Shown one piece after another: positions 1 to 8,764 of a stretch of DNA of 64,000 nucleotides (the first letter of the stretch is position 1; the number at the start of each line of letters is the position of its first letter). The DNA is taken from contig NZ_CP041188.1 in the NCBI RefSeq assembly GCF_006517235.1, positions 930,001 to 994,000 of the forward strand, given 5' to 3'. A model generated the notes under the pieces. It was not told the DNA's origin, ran no database searches, and worked only from the letters and a program-made list of their open reading frames with translations. The position numbers were made by a program, and so were the translations under genes. This stretch comes from Pseudarthrobacter sp. NIBRBAC000502772. Lineage in GTDB: Bacteria; Actinomycetota; Actinomycetes; Actinomycetales; Micrococcaceae.

Positions 1-374
1 GCTCGGTGCGCTTCCTGGAAGCCGCCGTGGACCGCGGACTCAAGGTCGCCGTCGTCTCCTCATCCCGGAACGCTCCGGCTGTGCTTAAAGCCGCCGGCCT
101 GAACGGGCACTTCGAAATAGTGGTTGACGGTGTGGTGGCTGCGGCCCAGGGCCTGCCCGGCAAACCGAGTCCTGCCACGTACCAGTACGCCGCGGAACTG
201 CTGGGCCTGCCCAGCGAAGAGTGCGTGGTGGTTGAGGACGCCGTCTCGGGCGTCCAGGCCGGACACGCGGGGCAGTTCCACTCGGTGATCGGCGTGGACC
301 GCGGCGCCGGCCGGCAGACCCTGCTCGACGCCGGAGCCACGAGCGTGGTCAACGACCTCGACGAACTGCTCTAA
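1..374 (+). CDS. HAD-family hydrolase, beta-phosphoglucomutase-like (5' end outside window)
   Basis: C-terminal part of a HAD-superfamily protein; the reading frame is open from the first base, so the start lies upstream. Visible are HAD motif II (VVSSS), motif III lysine (GKPSP) and the acidic motif IV (VVVEDAVSGVQAG). The nucleophile DxD motif must be in the missing part. The family includes beta-phosphoglucomutase, which converts beta-glucose-1-phosphate to glucose-6-phosphate. The gene ends 81 nt before a GH65 enzyme on the same strand; phosphorylases of that family release beta-glucose-1-phosphate, so a shared disaccharide pathway is a sound inference. A generic sugar phosphatase remains possible. 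Confidence 0.85.
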   Translation, partial: SVRFLEAAVDRGLKVAVVSSSRNAPAVLKAAGLNGHFEIVVDGVVAAAQGLPGKPSPATYQYAAELLGLPSEECVVVEDAVSGVQAGHAGQFHSVIGVDRGAGRQTLLDAGATSVVNDLDELL

Positions 375-455
375 CAGCCATCGCCGCCTGACGCTCCCCG
401 GCCTCAGGCACGAAGCACTTCCCCGCAACGCACAACGCCAAAGGACCCCAACACC

Positions 456-2798
456 ATGGCTCTTATCACCGCGGACCGCGAACGGTTCCCCAACACCCCC
501 TGGCAGCTTGTGGAAACACGCCACCAGCCGGGCAGCGCGGGCACCCTTGAGACGCTGTTTGCCCTGGGCAACGGCCATCTGGGCATCCGCGGTGCGCACT
601 GGGCGGCCTCGGACGCAGACCTTCCGGGCAGCTTCATCAACGGCCTCCATGAGATCTGGGACATCAAGCATGCGGAGAACGCGTTCGGCTTCGCCCGGAC
701 CGGGCAGCGGATCATCTACATCCCTGATGCGAACAACTTCACGGTGATCATCGACGGCGAGAGCCTGACCCTCGCCGAATCAGCCGTGCTGGACTACCGC
801 CGCTCAGTCGACTTCGCCACCGGCATCTACGAATGCCGGATCACCTGGCTGTGCCGGTCCGGCGCCACGGTGACCACCACCGAACGCCGCGCCGTGGGCT
901 TCGCCTCACGCGGCAGCCTGGGCATCTCGCTCGAAGTAGCTTCGGACCGCGAGGTTTCCGCCGATGTGACGTCCTCCGTCATCAACCGCCAGGACCAGCC
1001 TGTGGAGGACCACTCGGCGCATGACCCGCGCCGGGCAGGCCGGCACGCAGGCCGGGTCCTGCTGCCGGTAAGGACCGACGGCGGCGACGGCTCGCTCCGC
1101 CTCTCCTGGGAAGCGGCGGAATCCGGGCAGCGCGTGGGAATCGCCGTGGACCACTGGACTTCCGCCGGCCACCAGCCCTTTGAGACTGTGGCAGGCGAAG
1201 ACGACAGCAGCGTCCGGTACGTCCTTGCCGTCCGCGCCGACGAGCCGTTCCGGCTCGAAAAGAGCGTCAGCTATGCCGCCGGCCGCGGCGTCCAGGACTC
1301 GGACCGGGACGCGGCGGAGGCCGCCGAAGCCGGGATCCGGTCCGTGGAGGACATCTTCACCGAGAGCCGCGAGCATTACCGCGCGTACTGGGACACCTCC
1401 GACATCGTGGTGGGCGGCCAGCCCGAGCTCCAGCAGGCCATCCGGTGGAACCTGTTCCAGCTGGCCCAGGCCACCGCGCGCGCGGACATCGCCGGCATCC
1501 CCGCGAAGGGCGTCACCGGATCGGGTTACGAGGGGCACTACTTCTGGGACCAGGAGGTCTACCTCCTGCCCTACCTCACCTACACAAACCCCGACGGCGC
1601 CCGCCAGGTCCTGGAGTTCCGGCACGACATGCTGCCGGCCGCCAAGATCCGGGCCAAGGAGCTCAGCGTGGAGGGCGCACTGTTCCCGTGGCGCACCATC
1701 AACGGCCTGGAAGCCAGCGCCTATTACGCCGCCGGCACGGCGCAGTTCCACATCGCAGCGGCCATCGCCTTCGCCACCAACCGCTACCTGTGGGCCAGCG
1801 GCGACGAAACCTTCCGCGAGGGTATGGGTGCCGAACTCCTGATCGAAACCGCCCGCATGTGGGCCGCCTTGGGCTTCTTCGGCAAGGCAGGGGCCTTCCA
1901 CATCCATGGCGTTACCGGCCCTGATGAGTACACGGCGGTTGTCAACGACAACCTCTACACCAACGTGATGGCCCGCTTTAACCTGCGCGCCGCTGCGGCG
2001 CTGGACCACCCGGAGATCGACGACGCCGAACGCGAGCTGTGGGAGCAGGCCGCGGCCCGCATCCACCTGCCCTTCGACGAAGACCTGCAGGTCTACTCGC
2101 AGGACAACGACTTCATGACCCTGGAGCCGTGGGACTGGACCACCCCCCGGTCCAAATACCCGCTGCTGCTGAACTTCCACCCGCTGGTGATCTACCGGCA
2201 CCAGGTGCTGAAGCAGGCAGACACCGTGCTGGCCATGTTCCTGCAGTGGCAGGACTTCTCCGCCGAGGAGAAGCGCCGCGCGTTCGATTTTTACGATCCC
2301 ATCACCACCGGCGATTCCACCCTGTCCGCCTGCGTGCAGGGGATCATGGCCGCCGAGGTGGGGCACCCCGAGGCCGCCCTGGAGCACTTCACGAACGCCG
2401 TTTTCATCGACCTGGACGACACCCATGGCAACACGATCGACGGCGTGCACATCGCCTCCGCCGGGGGAGTCTGGAGCTCGCTGGTCTCCGGTTTTGCCGG
2501 GCTTCGGGACCAGGGCCAGCTGCCGTTCTTCGATCCGCGGCTGCCGGCCGAGTGGGAGGCACTGTCCTTCCACCTGAAGGTCCAGGGTCGGCTCCTGCTG
2601 GTGGAGCTTGACGCCGGGGAACTCACGCTCAGCGTCCGCAGCGGCGAACCGATCGACGTGGATGTCCGCGGCGAGGTTCACACCATTGGTGCAGAAGCGG
2701 TTCGGGTTGCCCTGGATCCCTTTGAAGTTCCGGAACGTACTGTCTTCCCCAGCGGGCCCCCGACGGCGAGCCTCCCCATTGTGGGGTTCCGCGCCTGA
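456..2798 (+). CDS. Glycoside hydrolase family 65 protein (disaccharide phosphorylase-like)
   Basis: 780-residue cytoplasmic protein with no signal peptide. GH65 enzymes include maltose, trehalose and kojibiose phosphorylases. The (alpha/alpha)6-barrel signature TGPDEYTAVVNDNLYTN is present, with Glu491 as the expected general acid. The loop at residues 616-624 reads ITTGDSTLS, whereas phosphorylases I recall have a T-x-H-x-S-S-L-S type loop involved in phosphate binding; the His is replaced by Gly here. Substrate, and phosphorolysis versus hydrolysis, therefore cannot be settled. It follows a beta-phosphoglucomutase-like gene; an analogous HAD/GH65 pair exists in mycobacteria (Rv3400/Rv3401). 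The ATG is 81 nt after the upstream stop. Confidence 0.9.
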   Translation: MALITADRERFPNTPWQLVETRHQPGSAGTLETLFALGNGHLGIRGAHWAASDADLPGSFINGLHEIWDIKHAENAFGFARTGQRIIYIPDANNFTVIIDGESLTLAESAVLDYRRSVDFATGIYECRITWLCRSGATVTTTERRAVGFASRGSLGISLEVASDREVSADVTSSVINRQDQPVEDHSAHDPRRAGRHAGRVLLPVRTDGGDGSLRLSWEAAESGQRVGIAVDHWTSAGHQPFETVAGEDDSSVRYVLAVRADEPFRLEKSVSYAAGRGVQDSDRDAAEAAEAGIRSVEDIFTESREHYRAYWDTSDIVVGGQPELQQAIRWNLFQLAQATARADIAGIPAKGVTGSGYEGHYFWDQEVYLLPYLTYTNPDGARQVLEFRHDMLPAAKIRAKELSVEGALFPWRTINGLEASAYYAAGTAQFHIAAAIAFATNRYLWASGDETFREGMGAELLIETARMWAALGFFGKAGAFHIHGVTGPDEYTAVVNDNLYTNVMARFNLRAAAALDHPEIDDAERELWEQAAARIHLPFDEDLQVYSQDNDFMTLEPWDWTTPRSKYPLLLNFHPLVIYRHQVLKQADTVLAMFLQWQDFSAEEKRRAFDFYDPITTGDSTLSACVQGIMAAEVGHPEAALEHFTNAVFIDLDDTHGNTIDGVHIASAGGVWSSLVSGFAGLRDQGQLPFFDPRLPAEWEALSFHLKVQGRLLLVELDAGELTLSVRSGEPIDVDVRGEVHTIGAEAVRVALDPFEVPERTVFPSGPPTASLPIVGFRA

Positions 2799-2838
2799 CG
2801 TGATTGCGCGCCTGAGGTGATTACGCGCCTGGGTGACG
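2790..2838. repeat. 17-bp tandem repeat spanning the GH65 stop codon
   Basis: Two full copies and one partial copy of a 17-bp unit (cgcgcctgaNgtgattN) begin at 2790, 2807 and 2824. The first copy contains the TGA stop of the GH65 gene. The array fills the short gap to the convergent MFS gene. Seen directly in the sequence; likely a local slippage duplication. Confidence 0.75.
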
Positions 2839-2845
2839 GGGCGCG

Positions 2846-4198
2846 TCAGTCTCCTGCCGTCGTTTGTTCCACTTCAACTTGCCTGTCCAGCGGGTGGGCC
2901 AGTTCGTCGGCGGGCATTCGGGCGGCGATCATGGCGATCACCGCCAGGACGGGGCAGACGACGCCGGCGGCCAGGAAAATTGCCCAGATGGGGAAGACCT
3001 CGGCTGCCGGTCCGGCAAGTGCCATGGAGATGGGCATCAGCGCGAGGGACACAAAGAAGTCGAGGCTGGAGACGCGTCCCAGCAAGTGGCTGGGCACGCG
3101 TCGCTGCAGCAGGGTGCCCCAGATGACCATGCCCACGCTGCCGGTGGCGCCCCAGACGAACATTGCGGCGGCCACGGTCCAGAAGCTGTCCAGAATGCCG
3201 ACGGCGGCGAGCGGCAGGCTGCCAGCACCCCAGGACACCATCATCACCGTGAGGTAGCGGCGCGGCAGTTTCAAGGAAGCCGTGACCAGCGAGCCGACGG
3301 CCCCGCCCACACCCATCACGGCCAGCAGGAAGCCGAACATTCTTGAGTCGCCGCCCAGCTGGTCGCGGACCACAAACGGCATCAGCACTTCGATGGGACC
3401 GATCAGGAAGAGCACGGAAACGCAGGCCCACAGCAAGGTCCACAGCAGCCACGGCGTGCGGACGGTGTAGCTGATGCCCTCGCGGAGGTCGTGGAAGAAG
3501 GACGTTTTCGCGTGGCCCGTTGCCCCGGCGTCTGCCCCGGCGTGCACTCCGGTCCCGGTGCTCCCGCCGTGAGCCCCGCCGTCGGCCCCGTTGTGGGGCG
3601 CGTCCAGTGCATGGCGCCCCAGGAAGTTCAGGACGATGAACGCCAGTAGGTGGCAGGTGGCCACTCCGGTCACGGCGTGCGACGGCGAGAGCGCGGCCAC
3701 CACCACGCCCGCGACGGCGGGTCCCGCCGCCTGCTGGAGGATGGGCCGCATGGTCCCCTCCATGCCATTCGCGGCCAGCAGGTCCTCGGGCGGCAGGATG
3801 CGCGGCAGGATCGCGGAGTAGGCAGGGAAGAAGAAGGCGGCGCCCACGCCCAGCACAAAGCTGCCCACGGCGAGATGCCACAGCTGCAGCCACCCTGCCA
3901 TGGCCAGCCCGCTGATCGCCGCGATAACGGCGAGGTTGGCGCCTTCAACGGCAATGATCAGGAGCCGCTGCGGCACGCGGTCAGCGGCGATCCCGCCCGC
4001 GAGGACAAAGGCCACCAGCCCGATGCTGCCGGCAGTAGCAACCACTGACAGCTCCAGGGGGCCGCCGCCGAGGTGGATCACCTGGTAGACCATGGCGACA
4101 GCCCACATCCCGGATCCGAAAATGGAGATGGCCAGCGCCGCTATGAGGACCCGGTACTCGCGGTGCGCAAAGGGCCGCAGGGCTTGGAGTGTGGGCAT
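2846..4198 (-). CDS. MFS transporter (EntS/MFS_3-type exporter)
   Basis: 450-residue polytopic membrane protein, about 12 hydrophobic segments. A hydrophilic central loop around residues 200-225 is rich in Gly/His/Ala/Asp and lies between the two six-helix halves. The pattern of the first helices and the GLVAFVLAGGIAADRVPQR loop (MFS motif A region) matches drug or siderophore exporters of the EntS type. It converges on the GH65 gene and is divergent from the gene at 4350. The substrate cannot be inferred. The start is the ATG opening MPTLQALRPFAHREYR, which leads straight into helix 1. Confidence 0.85.
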   Translation of the reverse strand: MPTLQALRPFAHREYRVLIAALAISIFGSGMWAVAMVYQVIHLGGGPLELSVVATAGSIGLVAFVLAGGIAADRVPQRLLIIAVEGANLAVIAAISGLAMAGWLQLWHLAVGSFVLGVGAAFFFPAYSAILPRILPPEDLLAANGMEGTMRPILQQAAGPAVAGVVVAALSPSHAVTGVATCHLLAFIVLNFLGRHALDAPHNGADGGAHGGSTGTGVHAGADAGATGHAKTSFFHDLREGISYTVRTPWLLWTLLWACVSVLFLIGPIEVLMPFVVRDQLGGDSRMFGFLLAVMGVGGAVGSLVTASLKLPRRYLTVMMVSWGAGSLPLAAVGILDSFWTVAAAMFVWGATGSVGMVIWGTLLQRRVPSHLLGRVSSLDFFVSLALMPISMALAGPAAEVFPIWAIFLAAGVVCPVLAVIAMIAARMPADELAHPLDRQVEVEQTTAGD

Positions 4199-4270
4199 AG
4201 GGCAAGTCTAGGCTGGGCTGGATTTTGGCGGAACTCAACGCCGGGGCCCGGCGCCGGGACCGCTTTACTC

Positions 4271-4284
4271 TTAAGCACCCTTAG
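4271..4284 (+). promoter_or_regulatory. 14-bp palindrome, candidate operator/promoter for the 4350 gene
   Basis: TTAAG-CACC-CTTAG has near-palindromic arms and lies 65 nt before the ATG at 4350. The right arm continues into TAGTGT, a possible -10. Similar sites precede dps (12895) and the DUF3618 operon (16761). The regulator is unknown. Confidence 0.45.
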
Positions 4285-4349
4285 TGTTAAGGCAGGGCCG
4301 CAGCCAAAAACTGCCGGCGGACACAAGCAGTACCGAAGCAGAGGTGACC

Positions 4350-5153
4350 ATGGCCAAGCGCAGCAATCCCGCAGTACGTATCGCACAGGAGACCGCCCAC
4401 AACGCGGTGTTCGACGCCGACGGCAAGCCGAAACCCGGAGTCCACAACATGCTCCTCCGCGCAGTCGAAATCCAGCGGCCGCTGGTGCTCGCCTACGTCC
4501 GGCGGCTGCAACGCAAACACCCGCGCGCCAGCGCCGCCAGGCTCGCGGAGATCCTCGAACGCGACTACCTGCGGGCGGTGACCGGCGGCGGTGCGATCGT
4601 CGGGGCAACCGCCGTTGTGCCCGGCGTCGGAACCGTGGCCTCCCTGGGCCTCTCCGCCGTGGCGACCGTTGGCTTCCTCGAGGCCACGGCACTCTATGCC
4701 ACCTCGCTGGCAGAACTTCATGGCATCCGGCTGACCAACCCGGAAAAGGCCAGCACCATGGTCATGGCCATCATGCTGGGCGAAGAAGGCACCGCCCTGC
4801 TGGGAACGCTGAGCGGCCAGGCCATGGGCAAGGGAGCCAGCGCCACCCAGGCATGGGGCAACGTGCTGACCAAGTCCATGCCATCGGGCTTCGGTGCCAT
4901 TCGGAACAAGATCCAGAAGGCCTTCCTCAAGAACCTGCTCAAACGCCAGGGCACGGCGCTGCTTGGCCGGGCGCTTCCGTTCGGCATCGGCGCGGTGGTG
5001 GGCGGTGCCGGTAACCTCATAATGGGCCGTGCCGTGGTGGCCAACGCCAAGGAAGCCTTTGGCCCCGTGCCGGACACCATCCCGGGGGAGCTCAAGGCTG
5101 TGGCGGCGGAACCGGAAAAACTTACTTTGGAAGGCAACAACCTTGGATCTTAA
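4350..5153 (+). CDS. Unknown membrane-associated protein with glycine-rich hydrophobic hairpins
   Basis: 267 residues if translation starts at this ATG, preceded by a GAGGTGA ribosome site; an upstream in-frame start at 4284 would begin inside the promoter palindrome region. The N-terminus is basic and helical. Residues about 75-115 form a Gly/Ala/Val-rich hydrophobic segment (VTGGGAIVGATAVVPGVG), and a second such segment near 205-225 ends in GIGAVVGGAGNLIMGRAV. I recognise no assigned function; the composition resembles glycine-zipper membrane proteins. The stop overlaps the TTG start of pxpA, suggesting translational coupling. The palindrome it shares with dps hints at a stress role (inference). 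Confidence 0.7.
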   Translation: MAKRSNPAVRIAQETAHNAVFDADGKPKPGVHNMLLRAVEIQRPLVLAYVRRLQRKHPRASAARLAEILERDYLRAVTGGGAIVGATAVVPGVGTVASLGLSAVATVGFLEATALYATSLAELHGIRLTNPEKASTMVMAIMLGEEGTALLGTLSGQAMGKGASATQAWGNVLTKSMPSGFGAIRNKIQKAFLKNLLKRQGTALLGRALPFGIGAVVGGAGNLIMGRAVVANAKEAFGPVPDTIPGELKAVAAEPEKLTLEGNNLGS

Positions 5154-5892
5154 CGCTGACCTCGGCGAATCGTTCGGCTCGTGGAGCATGGGGGACGACG
5201 CCGCCATGTTCCGGCTGGTGACCAGCGCGAACGTGGCCTGCGGCTTCCACGCGGGGGATCCCGTCACCATGCTGGACAGCTGCCGCGCCGCCTTCGAGCT
5301 TGATGTCACCGTCGGTGCGCACGTGGGCTACCGGGACCTGGCCGGCTTCGGCCGCCGGTCCCTGGACATGTCCTTCGACGAGTTGTTCGGCGACGTCCTC
5401 TACCAGCTGGGCGCGCTCGACGGCGTGGCGCACGCCGTCGGTGCCTCCGTTGACTACGTCAAGCCGCATGGCGCCCTGTACAACCGCCTGGTCCACGACG
5501 CCGAGCAGGCCTCCGCCGTGGTTGCCGCCATCCAGGCCTACGACCCCGGCCTGCCGATCCTCGGGCTGCCGGGCTCACAGCTGCTGATCCAGGCCAAGGA
5601 AGCCGGCCACCCGGTCTTTGTTGAGGCCATTGTGGACCGTGCCTACCAGGCGGACGGGAGCTTGGTGCCGCGCTCCCAGGCTGGTGCTGTCCTCCACGAC
5701 GTCGACTCGATCGTTGAGCGCGCAGTGCGGCTCGCGACGAAGGGCGAAGTTGTGGCCGTGGACGGAACGGTGGTTCAGGTCCGGCCCGACTCCCTGTGCA
5801 TCCATGGCGACACCCCCGGGGCCGTGGAAATGGCCGCCGGTGTTCGCGCCGGGCTCGAAGCGGCCGGCGTGCAGCTGGAGTCCTTCGCGTAA
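5143..5892 (+). CDS. pxpA: 5-oxoprolinase subunit A (LamB/YcsF family)
   Basis: 249 residues from the TTG at 5143, read as MDLNADLGESFGSWSMGDD, the hallmark N-terminus of the LamB/YcsF family. A GGAAGG ribosome site lies 8 nt upstream, inside the end of the preceding gene, and the start overlaps that gene's stop. Longer in-frame starts would add unrelated residues. Conserved segments include ANVACGFHAGDP, VGAHVGYRDLAGFGRR and YVKPHGALYN. PxpA works with PxpB and PxpC in ATP-dependent ring opening of 5-oxoproline to glutamate. No pxpB/pxpC are nearby; they may lie elsewhere. Confidence 0.93.
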   Translation: MDLNADLGESFGSWSMGDDAAMFRLVTSANVACGFHAGDPVTMLDSCRAAFELDVTVGAHVGYRDLAGFGRRSLDMSFDELFGDVLYQLGALDGVAHAVGASVDYVKPHGALYNRLVHDAEQASAVVAAIQAYDPGLPILGLPGSQLLIQAKEAGHPVFVEAIVDRAYQADGSLVPRSQAGAVLHDVDSIVERAVRLATKGEVVAVDGTVVQVRPDSLCIHGDTPGAVEMAAGVRAGLEAAGVQLESFA

Positions 5893-5921
5893 CCGCCCCG
5901 CGTTGCTTTTGAAGGGCCAGG

Positions 5922-7271
5922 TCAGCCGAAGACCAGGTGCGCCGCGCTGAAGATGACCAGCCCGGCCAGTGAGCCCACCACGGTGCCGTTGATCCGGATG
6001 AACTGCAGGTCCTTGCCCACCTGGAGTTCGATCTTCTGCGACGTTTCCTGGGCATCCCAGCGGGCCACGGTATCGGTGATCACGCCGGCGATGTCGGAGC
6101 GGTAGGTCCGCACCAGGTACCCCGCGGCGTCGCCGATCCAGGCGTTGACCTTGCCGGCCAGTTCGGCGTCGTTGACCAGGCGCGAGCCGAAGTCGCGGAC
6201 GGCAACCTTGAACCGGACCGTCAGTTCACTGTCCGGATCGTCCACCGCAGACAACAGGGCGCTCTTCACGGTTCCCCAGGTGCGGGAGGCCAGCTCGCGG
6301 ACCTCTGGATCTCCCAGAACCTGTGCCTTGATGTCCTCGGCCCGGGCGATCATCGCGGGATCATGCTGAAGGTCCTGCGCGAGATCGTTCAGGTACTTGT
6401 CGATCTGCTGCCGGACCTGGTGGTTCGGATCGGACTGGACGGCGCGCGTGAACTTGAGGATCTCCACGTACACCTTGTCGCCCACCAGCCCGTCCACGAA
6501 CTGCGGGACCCAGGTGGGGGAGCGGTCCGAGACCAGCCGGCTGACGGTTTCGTGATTGTCGTCCACCCAGTCCGCGGCGCGGTCCACCAGCAGGTCCACC
6601 AGCTTGTGGTGGTGCCCGTCCGCAAAAATCCGCTCCGCCATCCTGCCCACCGGCGGTCCCCACGGCGGAGCCAGCAGGTGCTTACGCACCATTCCCTCGA
6701 TGACCGCTTGGACGTCGTCGTCGTTCAACACCTTGAACGCGCCGCGGATGACGGCGGCACCATCCTTCGCCACGCGCTCGGCGCCACCCGGTCCGGCGAG
6801 CCACTGGCCGGCCTTCCGGGCGAGGTCCACCGAAGCGAGCTTCTCCTGGACCACCTGCTCGGACAGGAAGTTGGTCTCCACAAACTCACCCAGCGACGCC
6901 CCGATCTGGTCCTTGCGGCGCGGGATAATAGCTGTGTGCGGGATCTTGATGCCCATGGGGTACTTGAACAGCGCGGTCACGGCGAACCAGTCGGCCAGCG
7001 CGCCCACCATGCCGCCCTCAGCCGCGGCGCGGACGTACTGCAGCCACGGATACTCTTTCTGCAGCGCGAATGCGAACACAAAAATGACGGCCATGGCAAT
7101 GAGGAGTCCCAGCGCCACCAGCTTCATTTTCCGCAGCGCTGCCGCCTTTTCGGCGTCCCCGGCGCTGAGTTGATGACCGACGACGGCGGCCCTCGCCTTG
7201 GGCGACCGCGGCGCGGGGCCTGCGGGCCGGGACGGGTCCTGGCGGGTAGTTGGCTCAGAGTTCACCTGCAT
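5922..7271 (-). CDS. DUF445 domain-containing membrane protein
   Basis: 449 residues. After a basic, Pro-rich N-terminal tail, a hydrophobic segment (about residues 50-70) leads to the family hallmark EGGMVGALADWFAVTALFKYPMGIKIPHT with the IIPRRKDQIG motif. A long helical region follows, and the C-terminus has a second hydrophobic stretch (VVGSLAGLVIFSAAHLVFG). DUF445 proteins have no established biochemical role. It converges on pxpA with a 29-nt gap and is divergent from the phosphodiesterase gene at 7322. Confidence 0.9.
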   Translation of the reverse strand: MQVNSEPTTRQDPSRPAGPAPRSPKARAAVVGHQLSAGDAEKAAALRKMKLVALGLLIAMAVIFVFAFALQKEYPWLQYVRAAAEGGMVGALADWFAVTALFKYPMGIKIPHTAIIPRRKDQIGASLGEFVETNFLSEQVVQEKLASVDLARKAGQWLAGPGGAERVAKDGAAVIRGAFKVLNDDDVQAVIEGMVRKHLLAPPWGPPVGRMAERIFADGHHHKLVDLLVDRAADWVDDNHETVSRLVSDRSPTWVPQFVDGLVGDKVYVEILKFTRAVQSDPNHQVRQQIDKYLNDLAQDLQHDPAMIARAEDIKAQVLGDPEVRELASRTWGTVKSALLSAVDDPDSELTVRFKVAVRDFGSRLVNDAELAGKVNAWIGDAAGYLVRTYRSDIAGVITDTVARWDAQETSQKIELQVGKDLQFIRINGTVVGSLAGLVIFSAAHLVFG

Positions 7272-7321
7272 GTGCCCAGCCTAGCGCCGAGCCGCCGGGT
7301 GGCGTCCGCTAGCGTGTCCTC

Positions 7322-8230
7322 ATGACATTCGAGGAGTCTGAGCCGCAACGGCCACTGGTTTTTGCCCACCGGGGCGCCAGCGCGGCATTTGCCGAACACA
7401 CGCGCGCCGCTTACCTCCAGGCCATTGCCGACGGCGCGGACGGGGTGGAGTGCGACGTCCACTTGACGCGGGACCAGCACGCCGTGCTGCTCCATGACGC
7501 CAACCTGGACCGGACCTCGGACGGAACCGGACCTGTTGCTGACCGAACACTGGCGGAGCTGCGGCTGCTGGACTTCTCGTCGTGGAAAGGCGCCCGGATC
7601 CCGGAGGAATACGGCGCAAAGTCAGAGCAGTTCCTCACGCTCCCCCAACTCCTGGACATCCTGCGCGGCGCTGGCCGGCCCATCGGCCTGGCAATCGAGC
7701 TCAAGCACCCCAGTCCTTACCAGCTGAAACTCGAAGACCGTGTGCTGGACGTGCTCCGGGGCGAAGGCTGGGACCCCGGAACTTCTTCGGTGGACAACAT
7801 CCAGGTGACGTTCATGAGCTTCAGCCCGGATTCCGTAAAGCACCTGCTCCGGAGTGTGCCGGCCGAATTCATCTGCCAACTGGTGGACGACATCGACGTC
7901 GACGAACTCCGTGACGAACTCAGCCTCGGCCCCCTGGCTGGCGGCGCCATCGCCAACCTGATGAAGGCGGCGCAGCTGGAAGGCGAACGCATCCTGGACG
8001 AGTGCGACGTGGGACTCGCGGGGCCCGGAATCATGTACGTCCGCGAGCACGCCCGGACCGTGCAGCGCTGGCTGGAGTCCGGCCGCCGCTTCCGCGTGTG
8101 GACCGTTGATTCGGAGCGGGATGTGGCGCTCTGCCAAGGGCTGGGAATCCACGAGATCACCACGAACAAACCGGCCAGGGTATTGGCGCAGCTGCAATCG
8201 AGCGGGCAACAGGTCCAGCTGCCGTCCTGA
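7322..8230 (+). CDS. Glycerophosphodiester phosphodiesterase (GDPD family)
   Basis: 302 residues, cytoplasmic by composition. The GDPD signature is clear: FAHRGASAAFAEHT near the N-terminus, then GVECDVHLTRDQHAVLLHD with the metal-binding Glu/Asp and catalytic His, and a C-terminal VWTVDSERD strand. The family hydrolyses glycerophosphodiesters to sn-glycerol-3-phosphate and an alcohol. It starts 50 nt from the divergent DUF445 gene, so the two promoters share a short region. Confidence 0.93.
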   Translation: MTFEESEPQRPLVFAHRGASAAFAEHTRAAYLQAIADGADGVECDVHLTRDQHAVLLHDANLDRTSDGTGPVADRTLAELRLLDFSSWKGARIPEEYGAKSEQFLTLPQLLDILRGAGRPIGLAIELKHPSPYQLKLEDRVLDVLRGEGWDPGTSSVDNIQVTFMSFSPDSVKHLLRSVPAEFICQLVDDIDVDELRDELSLGPLAGGAIANLMKAAQLEGERILDECDVGLAGPGIMYVREHARTVQRWLESGRRFRVWTVDSERDVALCQGLGIHEITTNKPARVLAQLQSSGQQVQLPS

Positions 8231-8278
8231 GTCGCTGCTGTTTAGCCCCCCGGGGCGGCGCTGTGATTGAGTGGACCC

Positions 8279-8764
8279 ATGCCTTTTCGATGGTCCGCCC
8301 GGGCCACCCAAACAGTGTCCGCGGCGGCCATGAGCGCGCTGCTGATGACCAGCGCCATGAAGCACTTCCGCGAGCCGCGGTTCTTCGAACAGGTGGTCCC
8401 GGATTATCTGTGCCGCGAGACTCCAGGTGCCGGCGAGTCGCCGGCGGGGCGCGCAGTGCCAGCGCCCGACGGCGGTCGGCGGCCCCTGGCGGTGATGTCA
8501 CGGGAGGAATGGATTGCGGTGAGCGGACTGCTGGAGGCGGGTGCCGCCGTCGGCCTCCTGATCCCGGTGACACGGCGGGCAACCGCCACCGCTGTGACTG
8601 CAATGTTCACGGTATTCCTGGCCGGCCACGTGGACGCGCTTCGCCGCGCCTATGGCTCCGCCGGGTCCCCGACGCAGCGCAAGGTACACACCGTCCGGTT
8701 TCCGCTTCAGCTGCCGCTCATCCTGTGGGCCTGGAGCCTGCGGAACCCGGGACGACGGCGGTGA
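8279..8764 (+). CDS. DoxX-like small membrane protein
   Basis: About 161 residues with roughly four hydrophobic segments. The pattern HFREPRFFEQVVPDYL followed by SGLLEAGAAVGLLIPVTRR resembles DoxX/DoxX-like membrane proteins, though the central loop is longer and Pro/Gly-rich. A TTG at 8267 is an alternative start four codons upstream; neither has a strong ribosome site. The TGA overlaps the GTG start of azlC, so this gene probably heads a coupled azlCD unit. Its role there is unknown. Confidence 0.7.
   Translation: MPFRWSARATQTVSAAAMSALLMTSAMKHFREPRFFEQVVPDYLCRETPGAGESPAGRAVPAPDGGRRPLAVMSREEWIAVSGLLEAGAAVGLLIPVTRRATATAVTAMFTVFLAGHVDALRRAYGSAGSPTQRKVHTVRFPLQLPLILWAWSLRNPGRRR

Noticed and set aside
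906-2681. Long open frame antisense to the GH65 gene
   Set aside because: Its codon pattern mirrors the real gene on the other strand; composition is His/Gly/Val-rich shadow and no family is recognisable.
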